From: Photobacterium rosenbergii | Lineage (GTDB): Bacteria; Pseudomonadota; Gammaproteobacteria; Enterobacterales; Vibrionaceae | Assembly (NCBI RefSeq): GCF_003026455.1 | Contig: NZ_PYMB01000019.1 | Span: 32,955-96,954, forward strand | DNA length: 64,000 bases | Reading direction: 5' to 3' | Shown here: positions 36,441 through 44,004 of the stretch, piece after piece | How positions within the stretch are numbered: position 1 is the stretch's first letter | Layout: each line of letters starts with the position of its first letter | The notes under the pieces: model-generated | Told to the model about the DNA's origin: nothing | The model's database searches: none | What the model saw: only the letters and a program-made list of their open reading frames with translations | Made by a program: the position numbers and the translations under genes

Positions 36441-37502
36441 ATGTCCGAGCAAAAATTTAATCCAGTAGATCATCCGCACCGTCGTTATAACCCGCTGACG
36501 GGGCAATATATTTTGGTTTCTCCGCACCGTGCAAAGCGTCCATGGCAGGGTGCAGATGAAACACCGGAAAAAGCAGAAGACAAAGCATACGATAGCGAGT
36601 GCTTCCTTTGCCCGACCAACACCCGTGTATCTGGCGACCAAAACCCAGACTATGCCGATACTTATGTCTTTAATAATGACCATGCGGCGTTAACGCCGGA
36701 TACACCGGATGCACCGGAATCTGACAACCCACTTTTCCGCTGTGAAAGTGCCCGTGGTTTGAGCCGCGTGATTTGTTTCTCTCCTGATCACAGCAAAACC
36801 TTGCCTGAGCTACCAGTGGGTACGATTCGCAAGGTGGTTGATACCTGGAATGAACAAATTGAAGAGCTTGGCCAAGAATATGTTTGGGTTCAGGCCTTTG
36901 AGAACAAAGGGTCGGCAATGGGCTGTTCACAGCCGCACCCTCACGGCCAAATCTGGGCCAATAGCTTTTTGCCAAATGAAATCGCCCGCAAGGACGAAAA
37001 CCTGCGTGCTTACTATCAAGAGCAAGGTTCAAACTTGCTGGTGGATTACGCTAAAGCCGAAATGGCAGACGGTTCTCGTACGGTAGTTGAAACAGAACAT
37101 TGGATTGCTGTTGTCCCTTATTGGGCAGCTTGGCCTTTTGAAACCATGTTGTTGCCAAAAGCCCATGTACGCCGTATGAACGATCTAACCGACGAGCAGC
37201 GCGATGATCTTGCTGTAGCGATCAAAAAATTGACTAGCCGCTATGACAACCTGTTCAAGTGTTCTTTCCCATACTCAATGGGTTGGCACTACGCACCATT
37301 CTTCAAAGACGGTGATACCTCAACAGAACATTGGCAGCTCCATGCATTGTTCTACCCGCCGCTACTGCGTTCAGCGACTGTCCGTAAGTTTATGGTGGGC
37401 TATGAAATGCTAGCAGAAAGCCAGCGTGACCTTACAGCAGAGCAGGCCGCAGACAAACTGCGTGCACTTAGCGATGTGCACTACCGCGAAAACCAACAAT
37501 AA
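36441..37502 (+). CDS. galT: Galactose-1-phosphate uridylyltransferase GalT
   Basis: A 353-residue HIT-superfamily nucleotidyl transferase that exchanges UMP between UDP-glucose and galactose-1-phosphate. The active-site motif is SQPHPHGQ with the uridylylated histidine at 166 (E. coli numbering is the same). Zinc ligands are likely in CFLCPTN (Cys54 and Cys57) and in the following histidines. The ATG at 36441 is used; a TTG two codons upstream is possible. It is the second gene of the operon. Confidence 0.97.
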   Translation: MSEQKFNPVDHPHRRYNPLTGQYILVSPHRAKRPWQGADETPEKAEDKAYDSECFLCPTNTRVSGDQNPDYADTYVFNNDHAALTPDTPDAPESDNPLFRCESARGLSRVICFSPDHSKTLPELPVGTIRKVVDTWNEQIEELGQEYVWVQAFENKGSAMGCSQPHPHGQIWANSFLPNEIARKDENLRAYYQEQGSNLLVDYAKAEMADGSRTVVETEHWIAVVPYWAAWPFETMLLPKAHVRRMNDLTDEQRDDLAVAIKKLTSRYDNLFKCSFPYSMGWHYAPFFKDGDTSTEHWQLHALFYPPLLRSATVRKFMVGYEMLAESQRDLTAEQAADKLRALSDVHYRENQQ

Positions 37503-37535
37503 CAACGAACCCATACTGAAAGACAGGAACATATT

Positions 37536-38699
37536 ATGTCAAAAACACAACTGCTGATTGATGCTGTTAATACATCTTTTTCTTCTGTATTGGGTTACCA
37601 AGCAACCCATCTTATCCAGGCTCCGGGTCGCGTGAACCTTATCGGTGAGCACACTGACTATAATGATGGCTTTGTATTGCCGTGTGCGATTGATTACCAA
37701 GCGGTCGTAGCAGCTGCCCGTCGTGACGACAACATCGTCCGTGTCGTGTCTGTAGACTACGATAACCAGACAAAAGAGTTTGACCTGACGTCAGAGATCA
37801 CTTTTGACGAAGAATGCATGTGGATCAACTACATCAAAGGTGTGGTGAAGTGCCTACGAGGTCGAGGTTACGAGTTTGCTGGTGCTGACATTGCTGTGAG
37901 CGGTAATGTTCCACAAGGCGCGGGCTTGAGCTCTTCGGCAGCATTGGAAGTGGTAATTGGCCAGACATTCAAAACACTTTATGCCCTAGAAATCAGCCAG
38001 CAGGAAATTGCGCTAAATGGTCAACAGGCAGAAAACGAATTTGTTGGCTGTAACTGCGGCATTATGGATCAGCTTATTTCTGCTGAGGGTGAAGAAAACC
38101 ATGCCTTGCTCATTGACTGCCGTTCGCTGGAAACCAAAGCAGTGTCGATGCCGGAAGATATGGCCGTTGTCATCATCAACTCTAACAAGAAGCGTGGTTT
38201 GGTTGATAGTGAGTACAACACCCGCCGTGAGCAGTGTGAAGAAGCTGCACGTATTTTCGGTGTAAAAGCCCTGCGTGACGTGACTATCGAGCAGTTCAAC
38301 GCCCGTGTTGATGAGCTTGACGAGATGGTTGCCAAGCGTGCTCGCCACGTGATCACTGAAAACGACCGTACTGAAGAAGCTGCGATTGCTCTAAGCAAGG
38401 GCGATATTAAACGCATGGGCGAATTGATGGCTGAGTCTCACGCCTCAATGCGTGATGATTTTGAAATCACGGTGCGCGAAATTGATTACATCGTCGATAC
38501 CGTGAAAGCTGTGATTGGCGATCAAGGTGGTGTACGTATGACTGGCGGTGGCTTCGGTGGTTGTGTGGTATCTATTGTGCCACCGGCATTGGTTGAGGAA
38601 GTCAAAGCGGTACTTGCTGAGAAATACGAAGCAGAAACTGGCCTTAAAGAAACTATCTACGTGTGTAAAGCCAAAGCAGGTGCAGGCGTGATTGCCTGA
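37536..38699 (+). CDS. galK: Galactokinase GalK
   Basis: A 387-residue GHMP-family kinase phosphorylating galactose at C1. It has the galactokinase signature GRVNLIGEHTDYNDG near residue 32-46, the ATP-binding GNVPQGAGLSSSAALEV loop, the catalytic Asp in CGIMDQ and the C-terminal GGGFGGC motif. It starts 33 bases after galT with an AGGAA ribosome binding site. Third gene of galETKM. Confidence 0.98.
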   Translation: MSKTQLLIDAVNTSFSSVLGYQATHLIQAPGRVNLIGEHTDYNDGFVLPCAIDYQAVVAAARRDDNIVRVVSVDYDNQTKEFDLTSEITFDEECMWINYIKGVVKCLRGRGYEFAGADIAVSGNVPQGAGLSSSAALEVVIGQTFKTLYALEISQQEIALNGQQAENEFVGCNCGIMDQLISAEGEENHALLIDCRSLETKAVSMPEDMAVVIINSNKKRGLVDSEYNTRREQCEEAARIFGVKALRDVTIEQFNARVDELDEMVAKRARHVITENDRTEEAAIALSKGDIKRMGELMAESHASMRDDFEITVREIDYIVDTVKAVIGDQGGVRMTGGGFGGCVVSIVPPALVEEVKAVLAEKYEAETGLKETIYVCKAKAGAGVIA

Positions 38700-38746
38700 G
38701 TGGCACAGGGTAAGTCCGTAAAATAGGCGCTTAGAAGGATAGAAGA

Positions 38747-39814
38747 ATGGCACTACCGCAAAAAGTGTTATCACTACACGAAACGATGACCATGGAGGCG
38801 GCCTTTGATGGCCGCCCAGCAAACCTGTTTACCTTGACCAATACGTCGGGGATGACAGCGACTTTCATGGACATTGGCGCGACGTGGTTAAGTTGCACAG
38901 TCCCAGTCGATGGTGAGGCGAGGGAAGTATTATTGGGCTGCTCAACGATGGCAGATCACCAAAACCAAAGTGCATATTTGGGTGCCACCGTTGGGCGCTA
39001 TGCTAACCGTATCGCGAATGGCCAGTTCACGATTGATGGTGTCACGACTCAAGTGACTACTAACCAAGCGGGTAATACCCTCCATGGTGGGCCCGATGGT
39101 TTCGATAAACGGCGTTGGACACTCGATCATCACAGTGAAGCGAAGCTGGTATTTAGTCTGTTGTCAGAAGATGGTGACCAAGGCTTTCCTGGTACTTTGC
39201 TGGCCAAGGTCACGTTTGAACTGACTTCAGACAATACAGTGGCGATTAGCTACCACGCTGATTGTGATAAGCCTTGTCCGGTTAACTTTACTAACCATGC
39301 ATACTTTAACTTGGCTGGTGAAGCGGCGGGTGACGATTGTTTGCAGCATGAGTTGCTGATCAAAGCGGATCGTTTTGTACCAACCTCTGAGGTTGGGATC
39401 CCGACAGGTGAGTTGAAATCTGTCGAGCAGACAGGTTTTGATTATCGCAAGGGTAAAACGATTGGACGGGATTTGTTGAAAGATCCTGAGCAAGAATTAG
39501 CGAAAGGCTACGATCATGCCTTTATTCTGGCATTGGGCGTCACGGATGGCATCGCAGATTTTGCCAAAGTGATCTCGCCAGATCAGAAAGTTTCCATGAC
39601 AGTCCAAACGACCAAGCCGGCCGTTCAGTTATATACCGGTAACTTCTTGGCGGGAACGAAGGGCACATCGGGTGAATATGGCATTCATCAAGGTTTTTGT
39701 TTAGAAACTGAATACTTACCTGATTCGCCAAATCACCCTGAGTGGCCTGGGGACAGTATTTTACGTCCTGATCAGATCTATGCCCATTACACAGGTTATC
39801 GATTCATTTTTTAG
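38747..39814 (+). CDS. galM: Aldose 1-epimerase (mutarotase) GalM
   Basis: A 355-residue galactose mutarotase converting beta- to alpha-galactose for GalK. Visible family features are the sugar-binding NGRYANRIANG-like segment (GRYANRIANGQF), the catalytic histidine in NHAYFNL and the catalytic base glutamate in CLETEYLPDSPN. GAAGGATAG ribosome binding site, 47 bases after galK. Last gene of the operon, followed by a strong terminator. Confidence 0.96.
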   Translation: MALPQKVLSLHETMTMEAAFDGRPANLFTLTNTSGMTATFMDIGATWLSCTVPVDGEAREVLLGCSTMADHQNQSAYLGATVGRYANRIANGQFTIDGVTTQVTTNQAGNTLHGGPDGFDKRRWTLDHHSEAKLVFSLLSEDGDQGFPGTLLAKVTFELTSDNTVAISYHADCDKPCPVNFTNHAYFNLAGEAAGDDCLQHELLIKADRFVPTSEVGIPTGELKSVEQTGFDYRKGKTIGRDLLKDPEQELAKGYDHAFILALGVTDGIADFAKVISPDQKVSMTVQTTKPAVQLYTGNFLAGTKGTSGEYGIHQGFCLETEYLPDSPNHPEWPGDSILRPDQIYAHYTGYRFIF

Positions 39815-39843
39815 TGTTCTATTTATTTTGTTGAAATAGGGGT

Positions 39844-39875
39844 TTGCCCGCTCAATTGAGCGGGCTTTTTTCTTT
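39844..39875 (+). terminator. Rho-independent terminator of galETKM
   Basis: GCCCGCTC-AATT-GAGCGGGC followed by TTTTTTCTTT: an 8-bp GC-rich perfect stem 30 bases after galM. Confidence 0.93.
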
Positions 39876-40019
39876 CATCACACTAGATATGCGTGGACCC
39901 GTAATCACAAAGGTATCAACCATCCTGCAAGAGAGGTTTACAAGTTATCTTTATGTGATTAGCCAAATCAAACGGTATAATCCACCGAATGTACTTTACG
40001 AAACTGTATATGGATAAAA

Positions 40020-40220
40020 ATGAAGAAAAACACGATGACATTCATCGTCACATTTGTGTCGGTGTTTTGTGCGATAACGCTTAAGAACTTTCTCGTCAGC
40101 TCTTTCTTTTCAGCAGGGGAGTTGAGCTTTGTGGTAGATACGCTGATTCTGCTTGTGATTTATTTGCCTATTTATTTTGCGTTTACTCGGCTTGGTAAGC
40201 GGTTCATAACCAAACAGTAA
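40020..40220 (+). CDS. Small two-helix membrane protein of unknown function
   Basis: A 66-residue protein with two predicted transmembrane helices (about 6-27 and 36-56) and a basic C-terminus (RLGKRFITKQ), so the tail should be cytoplasmic. No family was recognised. The start follows TATGGATAAAA. It lies alone after the gal terminator. Confidence 0.6.
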   Translation: MKKNTMTFIVTFVSVFCAITLKNFLVSSFFSAGELSFVVDTLILLVIYLPIYFAFTRLGKRFITKQ

Positions 40221-40299
40221 AATGAGTATTTTATTAGCTGGTACTATTTATTATCAGTACCAGCTAATTGAGGAGTTCAGTCATCAGCTTGGATTGCCC

Positions 40300-40488
40300 T
40301 TAGCGACGATTGGCATGGGTGAGAAGATCAATGAGTTCGCTTTCAGTCTTTGGGGTTTTGTCTAATTGGATATGAGGAGAAGTGCCTCCCCAAAGCATGT
40401 AAGCTGTATTGGTGCAATGGTCATGGTGGAACCATTTACCGTCAATGCAGATGTCGGTATAACATCTCGGATCTTGAAGTAGCTCCAT
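40300..40488 (-). CDS. Small hypothetical protein, His/Cys-rich
   Basis: A 62-residue soluble protein. Start at 40488 has AAAAGGA nine bases upstream, a strong ribosome binding site. The segment CYTDICIDGKWFHHDHCTNTAYMLW contains three Cys and three His and could bind a metal, but no known motif fits exactly. The C-terminus (TESELIDLLTHANRR) looks helical. Overlapping longer frames on the same strand lack a site and protein-like composition. Confidence 0.55.
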   Translation of the reverse strand: MELLQDPRCYTDICIDGKWFHHDHCTNTAYMLWGGTSPHIQLDKTPKTESELIDLLTHANRR

Positions 40489-40649
40489 ATATACACGTCC
40501 TTTTTTGGTTTAACATGTTTACAACATACGACCAATGCATATGCAATAAATTGATCTTGGTCATTAATGCATAATTTTTTTCTATTAGGTGTTTCGCAAA
40601 GCACTTTGTAACTTCTAATAAATCTATATTGGCTTTGACTGGCAACTAT

Positions 40650-41366
40650 TTATTTCAATTGCACCGATTTCACATAAGTAGTCGAAAGTTTGAAGGATTC
40701 ACAGGTGTGCTTGGCAACTGAGTGCTCAAAAAGTTGGCCGTTATCTAAGTAGGCGCGTTGGGAGACATTCACTAAATGCTCACCACATGAAATTGCCAGC
40801 CATTGGCTTTCTTGCTCATCGGCATGATCGATAGTGATCGTCAGGCTTGCACTGTGGATCCCTTGTTTCAGGGTATCGGTGATGTAGCCGTAAATGGAGT
40901 CTTCTGCCTGCTCTAAGGTCAGACCCGGCACGACAGTCACTGGCATATAGGTGTATTCGATAATGGTGGGTTGATCATCAACAGAACGCACACGGACAAT
41001 TTCATAGAGGTGATCGCCAAGCTGTCCACAGACTAACTCAGCAGTATTTACATCGGCCTCGACAATGCGAAAGCGCATTACCTTGGTTGTTACGGTCTTC
41101 CCCGTGCCTTCGTAACGCAACTTGGTTCCCTGCAAGTGGGTGTCAGGTTGTTGGGGCGGTGTACTTTTTATAAATGAGCCCGAGCCTCTCTTGCGCACAA
41201 CAATGCCTTCTTTAACCAGAATATCCATCGCTTTCTTTAGGGTGATTTCGCTGCATTCGAACTCTGCTGCAAGTTTTTTGCCTTCAGGGAGCTTTTCTGA
41301 AGCGCAGTACTGGCCAGAATCAATACGAGCCTTAAGTTGCTGATAGATATCCTTATATTTGCTCAT
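40650..41366 (-). CDS. GntR-family (HutC/UTRA type) transcriptional regulator
   Basis: A 238-residue repressor. The N-terminal winged helix (about 1-68) has the GntR pattern (YKDIYQQLKARIDSGQY, LPEGKKLAAEFECSEITLKKAMDILVKEGIVVRKRGSGSFI). The C-terminal UTRA ligand domain (about 90-232) contains YEIVRVRSVDDQPTIIEYTYMPV. It is divergent from a GH1 6-phospho-beta-glucosidase gene and likely controls it in response to a sugar phosphate. A perfect palindrome lies in the shared promoter region. Confidence 0.92.
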   Translation of the reverse strand: MSKYKDIYQQLKARIDSGQYCASEKLPEGKKLAAEFECSEITLKKAMDILVKEGIVVRKRGSGSFIKSTPPQQPDTHLQGTKLRYEGTGKTVTTKVMRFRIVEADVNTAELVCGQLGDHLYEIVRVRSVDDQPTIIEYTYMPVTVVPGLTLEQAEDSIYGYITDTLKQGIHSASLTITIDHADEQESQWLAISCGEHLVNVSQRAYLDNGQLFEHSVAKHTCESFKLSTTYVKSVQLK

Positions 41367-41485
41367 TGCTGTTTTGTACTCGTGCTGGATAGAGGAGAGC
41401 AGAATACCTTAAATTTGAGGTGCTAACAGCGGTAAATTCAAATCTTATTGTGATCTGTGCTTTGTTTTTGATTGGTTGTGGCTGT

Positions 41486-41501
41486 AAAACCATATGGTTT
41501 T
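41486..41501. promoter_or_regulatory. 16-bp perfect palindrome, candidate GntR operator
   Basis: AAAACCATATGGTTTT is a perfect palindrome located between the divergent GntR and GH1 genes. Size and symmetry fit operators of HutC/UTRA-type GntR repressors; binding is inference. Confidence 0.6.
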
Positions 41502-41598
41502 GTTTAGTGTTGCGTTATCAACCTAGTTTGCATCGAATCCCTTAAAGCGGTTTTTTGCAAAACGTATTCATTAATAGTATGCCTAGTTAGAGTGGTTT

Positions 41599-43023
41599 AT
41601 GAGTTTTCAAGATAAGTTTTTGTGGGGAAGTGCATCGGCAGCGTATCAGATTGAAGGGGCTGCAAATCTAGATGGAAAAGGCGATTCTATCTGGGATGTG
41701 TATTCTCGAGTGCCGGGTAACACCTTCAAAAATACTACCGGTGAGGTCGCGATAGACTTCTACCACCGGTTCGAAGAAGACATTGCATTGATGAAAGAGA
41801 TGGGGCTTCAGGCATACCGTTTTTCGGTGTCTTGGCCACGCATCATGTCTGACGGCCGTACTGTTAATCCGCAAGGTGTCGAATTCTACCATAAAGTCAT
41901 CGACACCCTGATTGCTAATGGCGTCACCCCAATCTTGACGGTTTACCACTGGGATTTACCGCAGGCGCTACAAGAAGAATACCAAGGGTGGGAAAGCCGT
42001 GAAATCATTGAAGACTTTACGCGTTACTGTGAAGTACTGTTCGAAGAATACGGTGACAAAGTCCCATACTGGGTTAGCCTCAACGAGCAAAATATTTTTA
42101 CCAGCCTAGGTTACCTACAAGCAATCCATCCGCCGAAAGTCTCTGATTTCCAGCGCTTCGTTAACGCCAACCATATTGCCAACCTAGCAAATGCCAGTGC
42201 GGTGAAGAAATTCCGTGAAATGGGTATCAATGCCCAGATTGGTGCCAGCTTTGCCTATAGCCCTGCCTATGCCCAGTCGGCAAAACCGGAAGATGTGATT
42301 GCGGCAGAAGATGCCCAAGAGTTGCAGGATCTGTTCTGGATGGATGTATATGCCAAAGGGCGTTATCCGAAGATCGCGCTAAAGCGTTTAGAAAAATTGG
42401 ATATTCATATTGATTTCCAGCCGGGAGACAAAGAGCTGTTGGCCGCTGGCGTATGTGATTTCATGGGCTTGAACTACTACCAGTCAGCAACGTTTGTTGC
42501 TGCGGAAAATAAGCAAAAGACAGCCCAGACGGGTAATGCATCGCAGGTGTCGGTGGTATCCGAAATCAGTGACATTCCAACGGATAAACTTTTTGCCCGT
42601 GCAGATAACGAATATCTGGATATGACAGACTGGAACTGGGCGATTGATCCAAACGGCTTGCGTGTTGCACTACGCCGTATTACTTCCCGTTACGAACTAC
42701 CTATCCTTATCAGTGAAAACGGTCTGGGTGCCTACGATACGCTGACCGAAGAGGGCAGGGTGCACGATGATTACCGGATTGACTTCCTTCGCCGCCATGT
42801 CGAGGCGATTTCTGATGCAATTGATGATGGCTGTGAAGTTATCGGCTACTGTACTTGGTCGTGCCAAGATCTGTTTAGCTGGTTAAATGGCTATGCCAAA
42901 CGTTATGGCTTTATCTACGTTGATCGTGATGAAGAGAGCGAGAAAGAGCTCAAGCGCTATAAGAAAGACAGCTTCTACTGGTACCAAAAAGTGATTGAAA
43001 CCAATGGTGAGCAGTTAGGTTAA
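41599..43023 (+). CDS. GH1 6-phospho-beta-glucosidase
   Basis: A 474-residue glycoside hydrolase family 1 barrel. It has the N-terminal FLWGSASAAYQIEGA signature, the acid/base Glu163 in SLNEQN and the nucleophile Glu373 in LISENG. The phosphate-binding residues that separate 6-phospho-glycosidases from plain glucosidases appear to be present: Ser427, Lys434 and Tyr436 in LFSWLNGYAKRYGF. It should therefore split phosphorylated beta-glucosides such as cellobiose-6-phosphate or salicin-6-phosphate in the cytosol. No PTS permease gene is beside it in this window, so the import system must be elsewhere. Confidence 0.9.
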   Translation: MSFQDKFLWGSASAAYQIEGAANLDGKGDSIWDVYSRVPGNTFKNTTGEVAIDFYHRFEEDIALMKEMGLQAYRFSVSWPRIMSDGRTVNPQGVEFYHKVIDTLIANGVTPILTVYHWDLPQALQEEYQGWESREIIEDFTRYCEVLFEEYGDKVPYWVSLNEQNIFTSLGYLQAIHPPKVSDFQRFVNANHIANLANASAVKKFREMGINAQIGASFAYSPAYAQSAKPEDVIAAEDAQELQDLFWMDVYAKGRYPKIALKRLEKLDIHIDFQPGDKELLAAGVCDFMGLNYYQSATFVAAENKQKTAQTGNASQVSVVSEISDIPTDKLFARADNEYLDMTDWNWAIDPNGLRVALRRITSRYELPILISENGLGAYDTLTEEGRVHDDYRIDFLRRHVEAISDAIDDGCEVIGYCTWSCQDLFSWLNGYAKRYGFIYVDRDEESEKELKRYKKDSFYWYQKVIETNGEQLG

Positions 43024-43052
43024 CTATATCTAGCTCAGCATATTGGTGATTG

Positions 43053-43080
43053 GAAACCCACGCCATAGCGTGGGTTTTCA
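43053..43080 (+). terminator. Rho-independent terminator of the GH1 gene
   Basis: AAACCCACGC-CATA-GCGTGGGTTT forms a 10-bp stem followed by TTC, about 30 bases after the GH1 stop. The T-tract is short. Confidence 0.75.
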
Positions 43081-43151
43081 GGTTACCCTATTCCTTTGGC
43101 ATGACCTAAAACTGATGGTACCACTTTGCCAAAACACCACTACAAAGCCTG

Positions 43152-43541
43152 TCATCTCTGAGGTATTAATATTATTTTCCCAAAGTCATCCCTCACCGCT
43201 TTTACTGCGGAATGATACTTCTGGTTATCAATAACAATAGAGAACTCTAGTGAGTGATTTTTTCCAAGATGATGTTGTGCATAAGCGACAAATTTTTCGC
43301 ATGCAGTGTCCTCAATCAGCACAACTTTCGTAATATCGTTAGCTGCACCAACAGAAGCACAAAAATTCGCATCTTTATCTATTATACCTTTTGATTTTGC
43401 AGGCTTTTCCGTACCCGTTAGAATCAGTTTATTAGAGCCATAGATGATTCTTAAATTCTTCACATCGCACCGATATTTACCCGTCATCCCCCAAAACTCA
43501 ACAGGTGTTGGGCTTACTTTCAAATCTACTGCTTTTACCAT
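43152..43541 (-). CDS. Hypothetical protein, no recognised family
   Basis: A 129-residue soluble, strand-rich protein with three or four cysteines and no signal peptide. The start at 43541 follows AGGATATCGAA, a good ribosome binding site. The mix of strands (KNLRIIYGSNKLILTGTE, TKVVLIEDTACEKFVAYAQHHL) looks like a real folded protein. It has no evident operon partner. Function unknown. Confidence 0.65.
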   Translation of the reverse strand: MVKAVDLKVSPTPVEFWGMTGKYRCDVKNLRIIYGSNKLILTGTEKPAKSKGIIDKDANFCASVGAANDITKVVLIEDTACEKFVAYAQHHLGKNHSLEFSIVIDNQKYHSAVKAVRDDFGKIILIPQR

Positions 43542-44004
43542 TTCGATATCCTAAAGCTTGGTAACACTCTTCTAAGATTGCTGCCATCAACCACAAATAG
43601 TTGTTTGGCTTCTCTCTGTTCTTACACGTTTTAGTTATTCATACTCTGTTATAAAACCTTTTTCTTATGACTGGCTGGTAGCCAAATCTCACATCTGACA
43701 TCAAACCAAGATTGGGGATCTTATGAGGTTTTTAATACATTGATATAAATAATAAAAATTCAAGTCACTATGGTTATCTGCGTTATTGATTTCGTTTTAT
43801 TGACTACTTGAATACAGTTTGATTAAAAACAAATAACCCTTAAATGATTTAATGTCAAATTAAGTGCTTGGGTGGTAACTTGAGATAACCAGTTAGCAAA
43901 TGAGATTCATAACAGGTATTGAAAATATATATTTAACCTGTACTATACAGAACGTCATTCCAATAAGTAAAGAAGTAAATAGATAACCACCGACAGGTAA
44001 CTTG
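43542..44004. other. AT-rich divergent intergenic region
   Basis: About 460 bases between the 43152 gene and the SBP-GGDEF gene. It holds promoters for both. No structure or operator was recognised. Confidence 0.35.

Noticed and set aside
40362..40645. Two overlapping minus-strand frames (80 and 67 codons)
   Set aside because: They overlap each other and the 62-residue gene, lack ribosome binding sites, and have unlikely composition.
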